Of a stretch of DNA of 64,000 nucleotides, positions 42,303 to 51,133 are shown piece after piece; positions within the stretch are counted from its first letter, which is position 1; each line of letters begins with the position of its first letter. Made by a program: the position numbers and the translations under genes. Below the pieces are notes generated by a model. That model saw only the letters and a list, made by a program, of their open reading frames with translations. It had not been told where the DNA came from and ran no database searches. This stretch comes from Verrucomicrobiota bacterium (GTDB lineage: Bacteria > Verrucomicrobiota > Verrucomicrobiia > Limisphaerales > JACRJZ01): NCBI GenBank assembly GCA_016219875.1, contig JACRJZ010000060.1, positions 44,945 to 108,944 on the forward strand. The letters are read 5' to 3'.

Positions 42303-42605
42303 TCACCGTCCCGCCGTCAGACGCTTCAGGACTTCGGCGGCGGCGAGTCCCTGAAGGAGCACGGTCTTGTGCCGGGAGGTGTGACCGCGGACAATCTGGA
42401 CCGCGCCCCGCGGACAGCCGAGTGTCTCCGCCAATAAACGCACCAGCGCCTCATTGGCAGCGGCATCCACCGGCGGGGCGGTGACTTTGATCTTCAGTTC
42501 GTCGCCCAGCGCTTCGCCGATCTCGTTCTTGGAAGCGCGAGGCTGGAGTTTCACGGCGAGGCACACGCCTTCTTTCTGGACGCGAACGAAACGGGGTTCA
42601 CTCAT
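42303..42605 (-). CDS. DUF167/YggU family protein
   Basis: A 100-residue protein of the DUF167 (YggU) family. Characteristic segments are VCLAVKLQPRASKNEIGEAL, LKIKVTAPPVDAAANEALVR, LLAETLGCPRGAVQIVRGHT and SRHKTVLLQG. The fold is known from structural genomics; function is unknown, and the gene is often near YggT or proC. The start MSEPRF is used because upstream residues lie in a repeat-flanking region. Family A repeats border it on both sides. Confidence 0.92.
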   Translation of the reverse strand: MSEPRFVRVQKEGVCLAVKLQPRASKNEIGEALGDELKIKVTAPPVDAAANEALVRLLAETLGCPRGAVQIVRGHTSRHKTVLLQGLAAAEVLKRLTAGR

Positions 42606-42672
42606 GAGGGACAAATGAGGGGCCAACCTCCGATCCGCATTCTGCAATCTGCAGAGGCGATTTCAAAACTCC

Positions 42673-42737
42673 GTAGCAGCCGACGTGAGGAGGCTCAAAC
42701 TTCAAGGGAAACAGAGCCTCCTCACGTCGGCTGCTAC
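42673..42737. repeat. Palindromic repeat, family A (copy 5)
   Basis: Perfect arms GTAGCAGCCGACGTGAGGAG... at 42673-42696 and the complement at 42714-42737. The spacer AAACTTCAAGGGAAACA resembles that of copy 1. The flank GGCGATTTCAAAACTCC (from 42657) is also shared. Confidence 0.88.
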
Positions 42738-42767
42738 GGTTTTGAAAGAGGCTCTGCATTCCGCAAT

Positions 42768-43664
42768 TCATTGCACCCTTCCCCAGACTCTCACGGGGGC
42801 GCCGATGATGACGGGCGGCGGATTGAGCGCCCGCAGGATAGCGGCATCGGCCGCCCGCATGGCGGCATCGGCGCGCACGGCTTCGTTCTGGAGGCGCTGC
42901 CGTTCCAGTTCCAACTCGTCCTGCCGCTTCTGCTGTTCGGCAAGTTGTTTCCGCTCCTCGGCCCGTGCGGCTTCCGCGACGGCGCGCTGGACTTCGCGCT
43001 TCTGCTGCTCCTCCGCGGCAAGCTGAAGTCCCACTGCCTCCACCTGACGCCAAAGGCTGTCCTGCTGCATCTGCCGCAGCTTCTGTTCGTCCGGGTCGAT
43101 GCCCAGGTGCGCGAGCGCGAACGGATGGATTTCGTCCACATCGAAAGCCATCCGCCGCGCCGAGGCCGTCTCCTTGAACGCCACCCGGCGGCCATACGTG
43201 GCACTGAATTCGAGGTCCCGGCCCAGCACCTGGCTGGCCGGACCAAAGAGCGTCGCGAAGACGACCCGGCGCTCTTCGCGACCCTGCGCGTTAGTGGTGA
43301 CCGTCACCGTGGGCGCGCACTCGTTCAGGAGGCGCTGTGTGATGGCGTCCTTGGGCGCCGACGCCAGCACCGCGGCGGGCGCGTTGCGCTGGAATTCAAG
43401 GTCGTGGAGGCGCTGCCGCACGGCGCTGAGTTCCGCGGTGGAGTTGGTAAGCACCATCGTCAACTGGTTGACCTTCGCTTGGAAAGCAGCCGTCCGGTGC
43501 CGGCTTTCTTGAAGGTCTGCCGCGAGAACCTCGATGGCCTTTCGGGTTGCAGCCAACTCGACTCTCAACGCTTCTTGTCGCGCTCTCTGCATGTAGCCCG
43601 CCCAACTCAGCCAGCCTGCCAAGCCGGCCAGCACCAGCGAAATGCCGATCAGAACTTTGTTCAT
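42768..43664 (-). CDS. Membrane-anchored coiled-coil protein
   Basis: A 298-residue protein. Residues ~4-22 form one membrane segment (VLIGISLVLAGLAGWLSWAG). A heptad-like region (RQEALRVELAATRKAIEVLA to VRQRLHDLEF) follows, then a beta/alpha middle with RRVVFATLFGPASQVLG. A long Gln/Glu/Ala coiled coil (QVEAVGLQLAAEEQQKREVQ to ADAAMRAAD) comes before a short Pro-rich tail. No family is recognised. It may be an envelope-associated structural protein. The start MNKVLIG is preferred; upstream residues are not hydrophobic. It is isolated between repeats. Confidence 0.72.
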   Translation of the reverse strand: MNKVLIGISLVLAGLAGWLSWAGYMQRARQEALRVELAATRKAIEVLAADLQESRHRTAAFQAKVNQLTMVLTNSTAELSAVRQRLHDLEFQRNAPAAVLASAPKDAITQRLLNECAPTVTVTTNAQGREERRVVFATLFGPASQVLGRDLEFSATYGRRVAFKETASARRMAFDVDEIHPFALAHLGIDPDEQKLRQMQQDSLWRQVEAVGLQLAAEEQQKREVQRAVAEAARAEERKQLAEQQKRQDELELERQRLQNEAVRADAAMRAADAAILRALNPPPVIIGAPVRVWGRVQ

Positions 43665-43783
43665 AGTCGAAACCTTTCCGCTCAGTTTTCTGCCGTTCCG
43701 ACGCCGCTCGTTTTTTGTTCGCTGCCATTGACGTATCACACCCGCGCCAAGTCAAGCCGCGATCTGGGACGGCAGGCTTCCGT

Positions 43784-44110
43784 CAAGGCTGCATCAAGCT
43801 CCCGCCCGACGCCCTAGGCAGCGCAGGTTTTCAACCTGCCGTAGCGCCGACTTGCAGTCGGCCAGGCCGTGAAATTCCCAGCCGGCTGGTCTCTTCCAAC
43901 GCTCGCCGGTTGGAAAACCGGCGATACGGGAGCCTCGTGCAAAACTGTAGTAGCCGACGTGAGGAGGCTCTGACTTTCTTCTGCTTTCTGACCTTTCCCC
44001 TCTGAATGGAGCCTCCTCACGTCGGCTGCTACGGGGTTCTGCAATTGGCTCACGGCAGGCTGGAAGGCCTGCGCTCCGAGTGCTCCCGAACCGAGCTTGA
44101 TACAGCCTTG
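43784..44110. repeat. Nested composite of repeat families C, B and A
   Basis: The 624-bp gap 43665-44288 is mostly this composite. The outer family C arms CAAGGCTGCATCAAGCT (43784-43800) and AGCTTGATACAGCCTTG (44094-44110) enclose a family B unit (43821-43929, GGTTTTCAACC and GGTTGGAAAACC cores) and a complete family A unit with 24-bp arms (43947-43970 and 44009-44032). A further CAGGCTGGAAGGCCTG palindrome lies at 44056. The remaining 178 bases before the peroxiredoxin gene should hold its promoter. Confidence 0.85.
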
Positions 44111-44288
44111 GGCTTCCGTCCTTCCCACCCACACAGGGGCCGCATGCAAACGTGTCGCCGCCGACATCGGGAGGCGATTTGCAGTTTCTCCAACCTGTGT
44201 TACCTACCTCCGGCGGCCCGATCCCGGCACCATCACCCACAAAGCAATCACGGCGGCGGTGTCGTGCGGCCCCGAATCCAAATCGAAC

Positions 44289-44765
44289 ATGGCAAAGAAC
44301 CTGGAACTCACCCTCAAGGAAGGCGATCCGGCCCCGGACTTCAGCGCCTCCACCCACGGCGGTGGCCGGGCCTCGCTGGCGGACTTCAAGGGCCGGCACG
44401 TCGTGCTCTACTTCTATCCCAAAGACGACACCCCCGGCTGCACCAAGGAAGCGTGCGCGTTTCGCGATCACTTTGCCGCCTTCCAGCAGAAGGGCGCCAC
44501 GGTGCTGGGCGTGAGCATTGACTCCGCGAAGAAGCACGGCAAGTTCGCGGAGAAATTCAAACTCCCATTCCCCCTCCTGGCCGACGAGGAAAAGAAAATC
44601 GTGCAAGCCTACGGCGTGTGGGGCGAGAAGACCTTCATGGGCCGGAAATACCTGGGCACGCATCGGGTCACGTTCCTGATCGGGCCGGACGGGCGCATCA
44701 AGAGGATCTGGCCCGAGGTGAAACCGGAGGAGCACGCGGAAGAAGTGCTCGCGGCCTTGTCATGA
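44289..44765 (+). CDS. bcp: Thiol peroxidase, Bcp/PrxQ type
   Basis: A 158-residue peroxiredoxin that reduces hydroperoxides with thioredoxin. The peroxidatic Cys lies in YFYPKDDTPGCTKEACAFRD. The usual resolving Cys five residues later in E. coli Bcp would be the Cys of KEACAF, which is present. VTFLIGPDGRIKRIWPEV is the C-terminal strand. The start MAKNLELTL matches the family N-terminus. Its stop overlaps the next gene, a Rieske protein, by ATGA. Confidence 0.94.
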   Translation: MAKNLELTLKEGDPAPDFSASTHGGGRASLADFKGRHVVLYFYPKDDTPGCTKEACAFRDHFAAFQQKGATVLGVSIDSAKKHGKFAEKFKLPFPLLADEEKKIVQAYGVWGEKTFMGRKYLGTHRVTFLIGPDGRIKRIWPEVKPEEHAEEVLAALS

Positions 44766-45145
44766 GCGCGACGTTGCCAGCCCCGCCCCGGACGCGAACC
44801 GCCGGTGCGCCACGGCGCACACGCCTCGCTGCCGTCAGCGAAGTGAGAGAGGGCCAGACCCGCAAGTTCCGCTTCCAGCGCGACGGACGGCAGCACGACG
44901 GCTTCCTGGTGCGCTACCACGGACGCATCGTGGCTTACGAAAACCGTTGTCGCCACCTGCCGCTGTCGCTGGATCTCGACGACAACCGCTTCTTCAGCGC
45001 CGACGGCGATCATCTGGTCTGCCAGGCGCACGGCGCGCTCTACGACCCGGCGACCGGCTACTGCGTGCGCGGCCCGTGCGGCGGCGAGACGCTGACGGCG
45101 TTGGCCGTGGAAGTGATAGACGGCGTCGTGTGGCTGGTGTTGTGA
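44762..45145 (+). CDS. Rieske [2Fe-2S] domain protein
   Basis: A 127-residue soluble Rieske-type ferredoxin. The cluster ligands are visible as NRCRHLPLSLDLDD (CxH) and LVCQAHGALYDPATGYCVRG (CxxH), with GPCGGETL in the third loop. An N-terminal ~35 residues are basic and Pro-rich without a clear signal peptide. There is no oxygenase catalytic domain, so it is an electron carrier or a nitrite-reductase small-subunit-like protein. The ATGA overlap with the peroxiredoxin suggests joint expression, perhaps in redox or peroxide response. That link is inferred. Confidence 0.88.
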   Translation: MSATLPAPPRTRTAGAPRRTRLAAVSEVREGQTRKFRFQRDGRQHDGFLVRYHGRIVAYENRCRHLPLSLDLDDNRFFSADGDHLVCQAHGALYDPATGYCVRGPCGGETLTALAVEVIDGVVWLVL

Positions 45146-45153
45146 AGGGAGTC

Positions 45154-45289
45154 CTACGGCAGCAGCCGCTCCCGGTAGAAGCGTTTACCTGTCGTGCTGG
45201 TTTCGGGATCGTTCACCACGTGGGTGAAGGTGACCCAATCCACGAGATCGGAGGAGGCTTCACCGTCCAACACTCCTACGCTGGACAGA
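45154..45289 (-). pseudogene. C-terminal remnant of a secreted-protein gene
   Basis: The minus strand encodes VGVLDGEASSDLVDWVTFTH, then VVNDPETSTTGKRFYRERLLP and a stop. That is the short FYRxRLLP-type ending found on large secreted verrucomicrobial proteins (compare VPHRFYRVRTL at the end of 46142-50680). No start, signal peptide or upstream domain exists; the frame runs into the TylF-like gene. It is probably a leftover of a deleted or rearranged gene. Confidence 0.4.
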
Positions 45290-46036
45290 TCAAGTGCCAG
45301 GCTTGATGACCAGCCTTCCGGTGTAGTCGAGGCGGCTCAGGAACGGGCGGACCTTGAGGCCGGCGAAGTATTCTTCCACCGCTTGCTTGGCTCCCTGCCA
45401 GTGACCGTAGTCGTCAATGATGAGCACCCCGTTCGGGGCCAGGAGCGGATAGAGATGCGTCAACTCGTGTTTCGTGGACTCGTACCAGTCTGTGTCCAGG
45501 CGGAGCAGCGCGATCTTCCCGGGCAAGTGCGTGGGCAAGGTGTCCTCGACTTTGCCTTTGACGAAATGCAGCCGCTTCTCCGGGTAGCCAGTGGCGAGGA
45601 TGTTGCGGCGCACTGCTTCGACACCCATGAAGCACCAGTAGTTGATGGCCCCATCCTGGCGCTCGCTTTCGATCAAGACCGCCTTCGCTGGCGTGCCGTC
45701 GAACATGACATCCTTTTCCGTGGGGGCGGACATCCCCTCGAACGTGTCGTACATGTAAATCTCGCGGGAGGTGTCGCCCAGACTCTGAAGCGCGTAGAGC
45801 GCCGCCATCGTGCTGCCGCCCATCCACACCCCGCACTCCACGATGGCCCCTTCGATTCGGTTGGCGGCAATGTACTTCACCGCGTCGATCATGCCCACCA
45901 GCCGTCCCTGGCTGGTCGCGGTGTGAGGCTTGACCTTTCGCATGATCTCCAATTCCTCCGGCGAGAAGTTGGTTGCGAAACGGATGACGTCAAAACCCAG
46001 CGAGTTCAGCAGCTTTTGAACGGAGGCTTTCAGCAT
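45290..46036 (-). CDS. TylF/MycF-like O-methyltransferase
   Basis: A 248-residue class I methyltransferase of the macrocin O-methyltransferase (TylF) family. The SAM-binding region is AIVECGVWMGGSTMAALYAL. EIYMYDTFEGMSAPTEKDV, IALLRLDTDWYESTKHELTH and GVLIIDDYGHWQGAKQAVEE are family motifs; the Asp residues of the latter two bind metal in this family. These enzymes methylate hydroxyl groups of sugars, either in natural products or on surface glycans. No other glycan or natural-product genes are adjacent. The start MLKASVQKLL fits the family. Confidence 0.9.
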   Translation of the reverse strand: MLKASVQKLLNSLGFDVIRFATNFSPEELEIMRKVKPHTATSQGRLVGMIDAVKYIAANRIEGAIVECGVWMGGSTMAALYALQSLGDTSREIYMYDTFEGMSAPTEKDVMFDGTPAKAVLIESERQDGAINYWCFMGVEAVRRNILATGYPEKRLHFVKGKVEDTLPTHLPGKIALLRLDTDWYESTKHELTHLYPLLAPNGVLIIDDYGHWQGAKQAVEEYFAGLKVRPFLSRLDYTGRLVIKPGT

Positions 46037-46141
46037 ACTTTCTTGGGGCGGAGTCTAGGCGGCCCCTCTCGGAAGCTGGAAGCTTTTTCCGTTTTGCGAA
46101 ACCGGCCCGCTCGAAGGCAAGCGATTGATGCAGGCGCTCAG

Positions 46142-49100
46142 CTACAGTGTCCTGACGCGGTAGAAGCGGTGAGGAACTGCGGCGGCCTCTGAATCGGTGA
46201 TGTGGATCGGCCCCACGGTGTTGAACACGTTCGTCAGCGCATCCCATTGCTTCAGGTCGGTGGAAACTTCGACAACATAGCCGCGACCAATTTCTCCCAT
46301 GACGGTGAACTGGAAGCTTCCCATCGAGGTTCCCTGCGCTTTGGCAGCCGAAACGGACTGAACCAGCTTGGGTTCGAGCAACACGGCTGGGCTTTGTTCC
46401 ATGACGTTCGTGCTGACGACCACCAACGGCGTGCCGCCGGGTTGAAGCGAGAAGCTGCTCAAACCCAGCAGCCAAGCCGGAGGCACCGGCGGAATGCCGC
46501 CGCCCGTGCGCACCGTGAAGGTGTCCGAGACGCCGGCTTTGCCATTCGCGGCGCGAGCCTGCTCAAACGTCGGCCCTGCCACGCTCTCCCAAGCCCGCAC
46601 CTGGACCGTGGCCATCCCGCCCGGCGGGACCGCGGCGATAAAGCGGATCCCCCCGGTAAACAAGCCCGCACCCGATCCCGTGCGGAAGGGCACGGCGGCA
46701 CCCACGGGCGCGAGGGTCTCGGCATTCGTTCCGGCATACAATTGGGCCAAGTAAGCGGCTCCTTCGAGTTTCGTCGTGCCGTCCACATCGTAAACCGGCG
46801 CGCGAACAGGGCCGAAGATGTTGGCGAAGTTCACGGCGCCGCCCTGGTACTCGTTGACGTTGACGACGGCCCCTCTGCTGGCGACGAAGCCGTTGGTATT
46901 CGCCACCACGACGAGATAGGTGCCCGCCTGGCTGGGCTGCACGTTGGTCAGGAGGAGAGAAGCGTTGGTGGCGGCAGCCAGCGCCTCGCCGTTCCAGAAC
47001 CACTGGTAGGCAAGAACGCCGGGGCCAGCGGCAGTCACCGCAAGAACGACATTAGAACCGGCTGCAGTCGTGACGTCAGCCGGTTGAACAACAATGACCG
47101 GAGGCTGAGGGAGCGGCGGTCGGACAGTCAGAGCGGCAGAACTGCTCGTGACCGCGCCCAGCGCGTTGGTGACGCTGACGGAGTAATCACCCGCTTGCGA
47201 GGGCTGGACGTTTGTGAGGGTCAAGGCTGGGTTGGTCGCGTCAGGAATTGAAGTGCCGTTGAACAGCCATTGATAGCTGAACGGACCCGTTCCGCCCACG
47301 ATAACGGTGAACTGGGCGGTGCTTCCCTCAAACGCCGTCACGCTTTGCGGCGGGGTGAGGATGGTCGGCGGTCGGGGCACGTTGCACTTTCCGCCCACAG
47401 CGGCCACGTAAATGCCCTGAATGTCCTCAGCCGTCAGGCTCCGGTTGTAGAGGCTGAGTTCGTCGATGATCCCTGCGAACCAAGTGCCTGAAATCGGCCC
47501 GGAAGGACGCATTCCTAAGTAGAGGTCGTACCGTGTCTGCGGGGTGAAGCTACCCAGATTGGTGAGAGCGACCTGGGCGCCATTCACGTACAAGGCCGCA
47601 AGCCCGCTGGCTTTGTCGTAGGTCAGAGCGACGTGTTGCATGGTGTGACTGGCCAGCACGCCTGGGTCGGTGGTGACTTGGTGGCTCACTCCCCAGCTAT
47701 CAACCAAGTTGGCGTAGAGCGAACCGGGACCGCCTCCATAGGCGTTTGGAACCGAAAGCGAGACGTGCGCGCCGATGGCCCCGCTCCCGTTGTTCCACTC
47801 GACGAGGTCCGAGAGCTTGTCGGCGTCAGCAGGATTGATCCATGCTTCGATACTCAAGCCGGAGCCGGACCCAACATCGAGAGCCGGAGACGCGGCTGCC
47901 ATTCCGTAGCCCGTCGCCCCATCCAAAAGCACGCCTTGCCTGACCTCGCCTGGAGCAAACGATGACGCGCCATGGAAAAGCATCGTCGAGCCGCCAATAA
48001 TGTCGTCGCCGGCTCCATCCAAAGGCCACCAAGCCACAATGCCATCAGGCTCCGGCACACATGCCGGCGCCGTGCTCACAGTCAACACTGCCTTGTCACT
48101 GGTGACAGTGGCGACCGCGTTCGAGACGACAACCTGATATACGCCGGCTTGGGCCTTTTGAACATTCGTGAGGACGAGACTGGCGTTTGTCGCACCCAGA
48201 ATTGCCGCGCTCTCAAAAAACCACTGAAAGCTAAGGGGCGCAGTGCCTCCGGCGATGACTTGGAACGAGGCGGTCTGGCCCTCGTAAGCCACCTTGCGTT
48301 GCGGTTGCGTGAGGATTTCCGGCGCGCGTGCCGCCTTGCATTTGCCGCCGACATTCGCGTTGAAGACCGCCAGCACCTCAGCGGGAGACAACGCCCTCCC
48401 ATACAGGCTGAGTTCGTCGATCAAGCCGGTGAACCAGCTTCCCGAGAACGGCCCCGAAGGGCGCACGCCAACAAACAAGTCGTAGCTGGTCTGCGGAGTG
48501 AAGGAACCCAAGTTCGTCAAGGCCACCTGGACGCCATTCAAGTAGAGCGCGGCCCAGCCACCAGACTTCTCGTAGGTCGCGGCAACATGCTGAAAGACGC
48601 CGCTCGCCAATAGCCCCGGACGACTCGTCACCTGGTGGCTTACGCCCGCCGTGTCCACGAGGTTGGCGAACAGGCAGCCTGGGCCGCCGCCGTAGGAGTT
48701 CGGGACCGAGAGCGCCAAGTGAGCGCCGATGTTGCCGTAGCGATCGTTCCACTCCACAAGGTTTGCCATCCTTCCGGCCTCGCGAGGATTGACCCAAGCT
48801 TCAATTGTGAAACCGGATCCAGAGCCGACATTCAGAGCCAGCGCGGCCAAAGCCTGTCCAAACACATAGGAGCCTTCCAACTCCAGGGCTTGGCCGACTT
48901 GCCCTTCTCCGTAACGCGGACTGCCTGAAAGCCCGAGCACATTTGCGCCAACCAAGTCGTCGCTGTTGCCGTCCAGGCCCCACCACGCCACGATGCCGCC
49001 AGGCGATGGCACACACGCTGGCACGGCGCTCACGGTCAACGTCGCGGTGTCGCTGGTCACGGAACCGGCGATGTTGGTGACAACGACGGAATAGGCTCCT

Positions 49101-50680
49101 GCCTGTGCCGGCTGGACAGAAGGGAGAAGCAGGGTCGTGTTGGTGGCGTCGGGCAGCGGCACGCCGTTGAAAACCCACTGATAGCCGAACGGTCCGCTGC
49201 CCCCCGCTGTCACGCTGAAGAGGACACTCCGGCCTTCGTATCCCACCTGACTTTGGGGCTGGGCAAGAATCACGGGTGGGCGAGCGGTCTTGCACTTGCC
49301 TCCGTTGGTCGCGTTGAAGACAGCTTGGATTTCAGCCAGCGACAAGGCCCGGCCATAGATGCTGAGTTCGTCGATCAAACCGGCGAACCGGATTCCTGAG
49401 AATGGTCCCGAGGGACGGATTCCTACAAACAGATCGAAGCCGGTCTGAGGCGTGAACGTGCCTAGATTGGTCAGGGCAACTTGCACGCCATTAAGATAAA
49501 GCACCGCCAAGCCGCTGGCCTTCTCATAGGTGACCGCCACGTGCTGGAACACCCCGCTGGCCAACACGCCCGGCACCGTGGTGACTTGATGGCTGATCCC
49601 GGATGTGTCCACGAGGTTGGCGAACAGACTGCCCGGCCCGCCGCCGTAGGAATTCGGAACCGCGATCGAGAAGTGGGCGCCAATGCCGCCGCCGCGGTCG
49701 TTCCATTCGATCAGGTTCGCCATGCGCGCCGCGTCGGTCGGGTTGATCCAAGCCTCGATCGTGAGGCCGGAGCCGGCTCCCACGTTGAGCACCGGGACTG
49801 CGCTGGCCTGCGCAAAACCAGAATGTCCATCGAGCGTCAGCGCCTGTCCGACTTCTCCAGCGGCGTAGCGGAATGTGCCTGAAAAGGCCGGGCCATCGGA
49901 GCCACCCATCTCATCGGCATTGCCGTCGAAGCCCCACCACGCCGCCAACCCGTCTGGCGCGGCCACGCACGGCCCGGGTGGTGGCGGCGGTGGCGGTGGC
50001 TCGACGTTCAGGCCGGTGACTCGCGCTTGAATCTTCAGACCGGAGCCATACTCACTGCCGTCCTGGCCGCGGCCAATCATGAAATCAATCGTGTCGCCGG
50101 CTACCAGCGCGAACACGTTCGTTGCGGCCGCGGCGCCTGTGCGCGGGGGAATCGCCGCGCCAAACGCCTCGACTCCGTTCGTGGCGATGTGAAAATCCGC
50201 ATCCCCGGAATAACTGCCGGCGTAGAAGCACTGCACGGCGGCCTCCACCTGGTAGTCGCCCGCGCCGTTGGTGGGCACGGTGAAACGGACCACGCCGAAA
50301 TTCTCAGGGCGCCCATCCTGTCCCGGCCAGAAATAGACAGTTCCGGGCGGCAGAAGCGCCTGTCCTCCGCTGATGCTGCCGGTCTGGGCGGTCCCGTTTT
50401 GCGCCACGATGGGAGAGGTTGTCGGGGTGAGTTGCCACGAAGAGATGGGAACCCCGTTCTCGCAAACTGAACTCTGCCGTGACAGCAGCAGGTTGAAGGG
50501 ACCGCCCACGGTGCCGGCGTAGCCGTAGCTCCAGACACCGTTGGGATTGGAAGTGGACGAGAAGTCCACAGAGAGGTCGTTGGTGACGGCAGCGTGGAGG
50601 CTGACTGGCACGAGGAAGGAAATCCCGAGCGCGAGGAGTGCCCCACCCGATTGGAGAGACTTCTTAGAAACAGCTTTCAT
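46142..50680 (-). CDS. Large secreted LamG/Ig repeat protein
   Basis: A 1512-residue exported protein. The signal peptide is MKAVSKKSLQSGGALLALGI with cleavage near SLHAA. An N-terminal domain (~30-230) ends in a Pro-run. Then come three LamG/concanavalin-like domains (about 240-465, 555-780, 873-1098), each starting AAPDGLAAWWGFDG-like and ending LIDELSxYGRALS. Each is followed by an Ig-like domain; a fourth Ig-like domain lies at ~1190-1275 (YQWxF and QAGxYxVxVxN signatures). A C-terminal region ends VPHRFYRVRTL, a possible sorting or tail motif. It probably binds glycans or other ligands at the surface. The LamG copies are close paralogues by internal duplication. Confidence 0.88.
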   Translation of the reverse strand: MKAVSKKSLQSGGALLALGISFLVPVSLHAAVTNDLSVDFSSTSNPNGVWSYGYAGTVGGPFNLLLSRQSSVCENGVPISSWQLTPTTSPIVAQNGTAQTGSISGGQALLPPGTVYFWPGQDGRPENFGVVRFTVPTNGAGDYQVEAAVQCFYAGSYSGDADFHIATNGVEAFGAAIPPRTGAAAATNVFALVAGDTIDFMIGRGQDGSEYGSGLKIQARVTGLNVEPPPPPPPPGPCVAAPDGLAAWWGFDGNADEMGGSDGPAFSGTFRYAAGEVGQALTLDGHSGFAQASAVPVLNVGAGSGLTIEAWINPTDAARMANLIEWNDRGGGIGAHFSIAVPNSYGGGPGSLFANLVDTSGISHQVTTVPGVLASGVFQHVAVTYEKASGLAVLYLNGVQVALTNLGTFTPQTGFDLFVGIRPSGPFSGIRFAGLIDELSIYGRALSLAEIQAVFNATNGGKCKTARPPVILAQPQSQVGYEGRSVLFSVTAGGSGPFGYQWVFNGVPLPDATNTTLLLPSVQPAQAGAYSVVVTNIAGSVTSDTATLTVSAVPACVPSPGGIVAWWGLDGNSDDLVGANVLGLSGSPRYGEGQVGQALELEGSYVFGQALAALALNVGSGSGFTIEAWVNPREAGRMANLVEWNDRYGNIGAHLALSVPNSYGGGPGCLFANLVDTAGVSHQVTSRPGLLASGVFQHVAATYEKSGGWAALYLNGVQVALTNLGSFTPQTSYDLFVGVRPSGPFSGSWFTGLIDELSLYGRALSPAEVLAVFNANVGGKCKAARAPEILTQPQRKVAYEGQTASFQVIAGGTAPLSFQWFFESAAILGATNASLVLTNVQKAQAGVYQVVVSNAVATVTSDKAVLTVSTAPACVPEPDGIVAWWPLDGAGDDIIGGSTMLFHGASSFAPGEVRQGVLLDGATGYGMAAASPALDVGSGSGLSIEAWINPADADKLSDLVEWNNGSGAIGAHVSLSVPNAYGGGPGSLYANLVDSWGVSHQVTTDPGVLASHTMQHVALTYDKASGLAALYVNGAQVALTNLGSFTPQTRYDLYLGMRPSGPISGTWFAGIIDELSLYNRSLTAEDIQGIYVAAVGGKCNVPRPPTILTPPQSVTAFEGSTAQFTVIVGGTGPFSYQWLFNGTSIPDATNPALTLTNVQPSQAGDYSVSVTNALGAVTSSSAALTVRPPLPQPPVIVVQPADVTTAAGSNVVLAVTAAGPGVLAYQWFWNGEALAAATNASLLLTNVQPSQAGTYLVVVANTNGFVASRGAVVNVNEYQGGAVNFANIFGPVRAPVYDVDGTTKLEGAAYLAQLYAGTNAETLAPVGAAVPFRTGSGAGLFTGGIRFIAAVPPGGMATVQVRAWESVAGPTFEQARAANGKAGVSDTFTVRTGGGIPPVPPAWLLGLSSFSLQPGGTPLVVVSTNVMEQSPAVLLEPKLVQSVSAAKAQGTSMGSFQFTVMGEIGRGYVVEVSTDLKQWDALTNVFNTVGPIHITDSEAAAVPHRFYRVRTL

Positions 50681-50754
50681 GGTATGGCCTTTCTTCAGCT
50701 TACGGCGGCGAGAGTGGATTCATCTTCTCCCGAAAGCAAGTCAAAATTTCTTCT

Positions 50755-51010
50755 TTGTCGCGTAGTTTTCAAAGCAGGACATTTTTGTAGTTAGCAAAGC
50801 AGGACACTTTTATTTGGGGCGATCGGTGAACAGCAGCACGGGTTTTTCTCTGAGCTCGGGCCGCGCCGCCAGCACGGCGTGCCACCCGTCTTTTACGCGC
50901 CGAACGGTGGGGTGGAAGTTTGGGCGACAAGGTTTTCGGCGCGCCGCCGAAAACCGCCCGCGGGCCGCGGGCGCTCCCCGCACCGCCTGCTCGTTCCTTG
51001 ACACTGGGCG
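50755..51010 (-). mobile_element. IS-like remnant
   Basis: The 453-bp gap 50681-51133 contains two copies of a CAAAGCAGGACA motif (50769-50780 and 50794-50805), each followed by a T-rich tract, as at the end of some IS families. Next to them, on the minus strand, an open frame ends KPVLLFTDRPK and stop, with GWHAVLAARPELREKP before it. This looks like the last part of a transposase-type protein. The rest of the gene is missing and the upstream sequence is low-complexity. No intact IS is present. Promoters of the flanking genes must also lie here. Confidence 0.4.
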
Positions 51011-51133
51011 CGGGCGTCTTTATCAATCCCGCCACAACGAGCGCGGTGGGCTGGGGCGCTCGCCGCTGCTTCCGGTAAAAGCTGAACGCCAGCCGAAGCC
51101 CGTTTGTCAGATCCGCCAGCCAATGTTTTGCCT

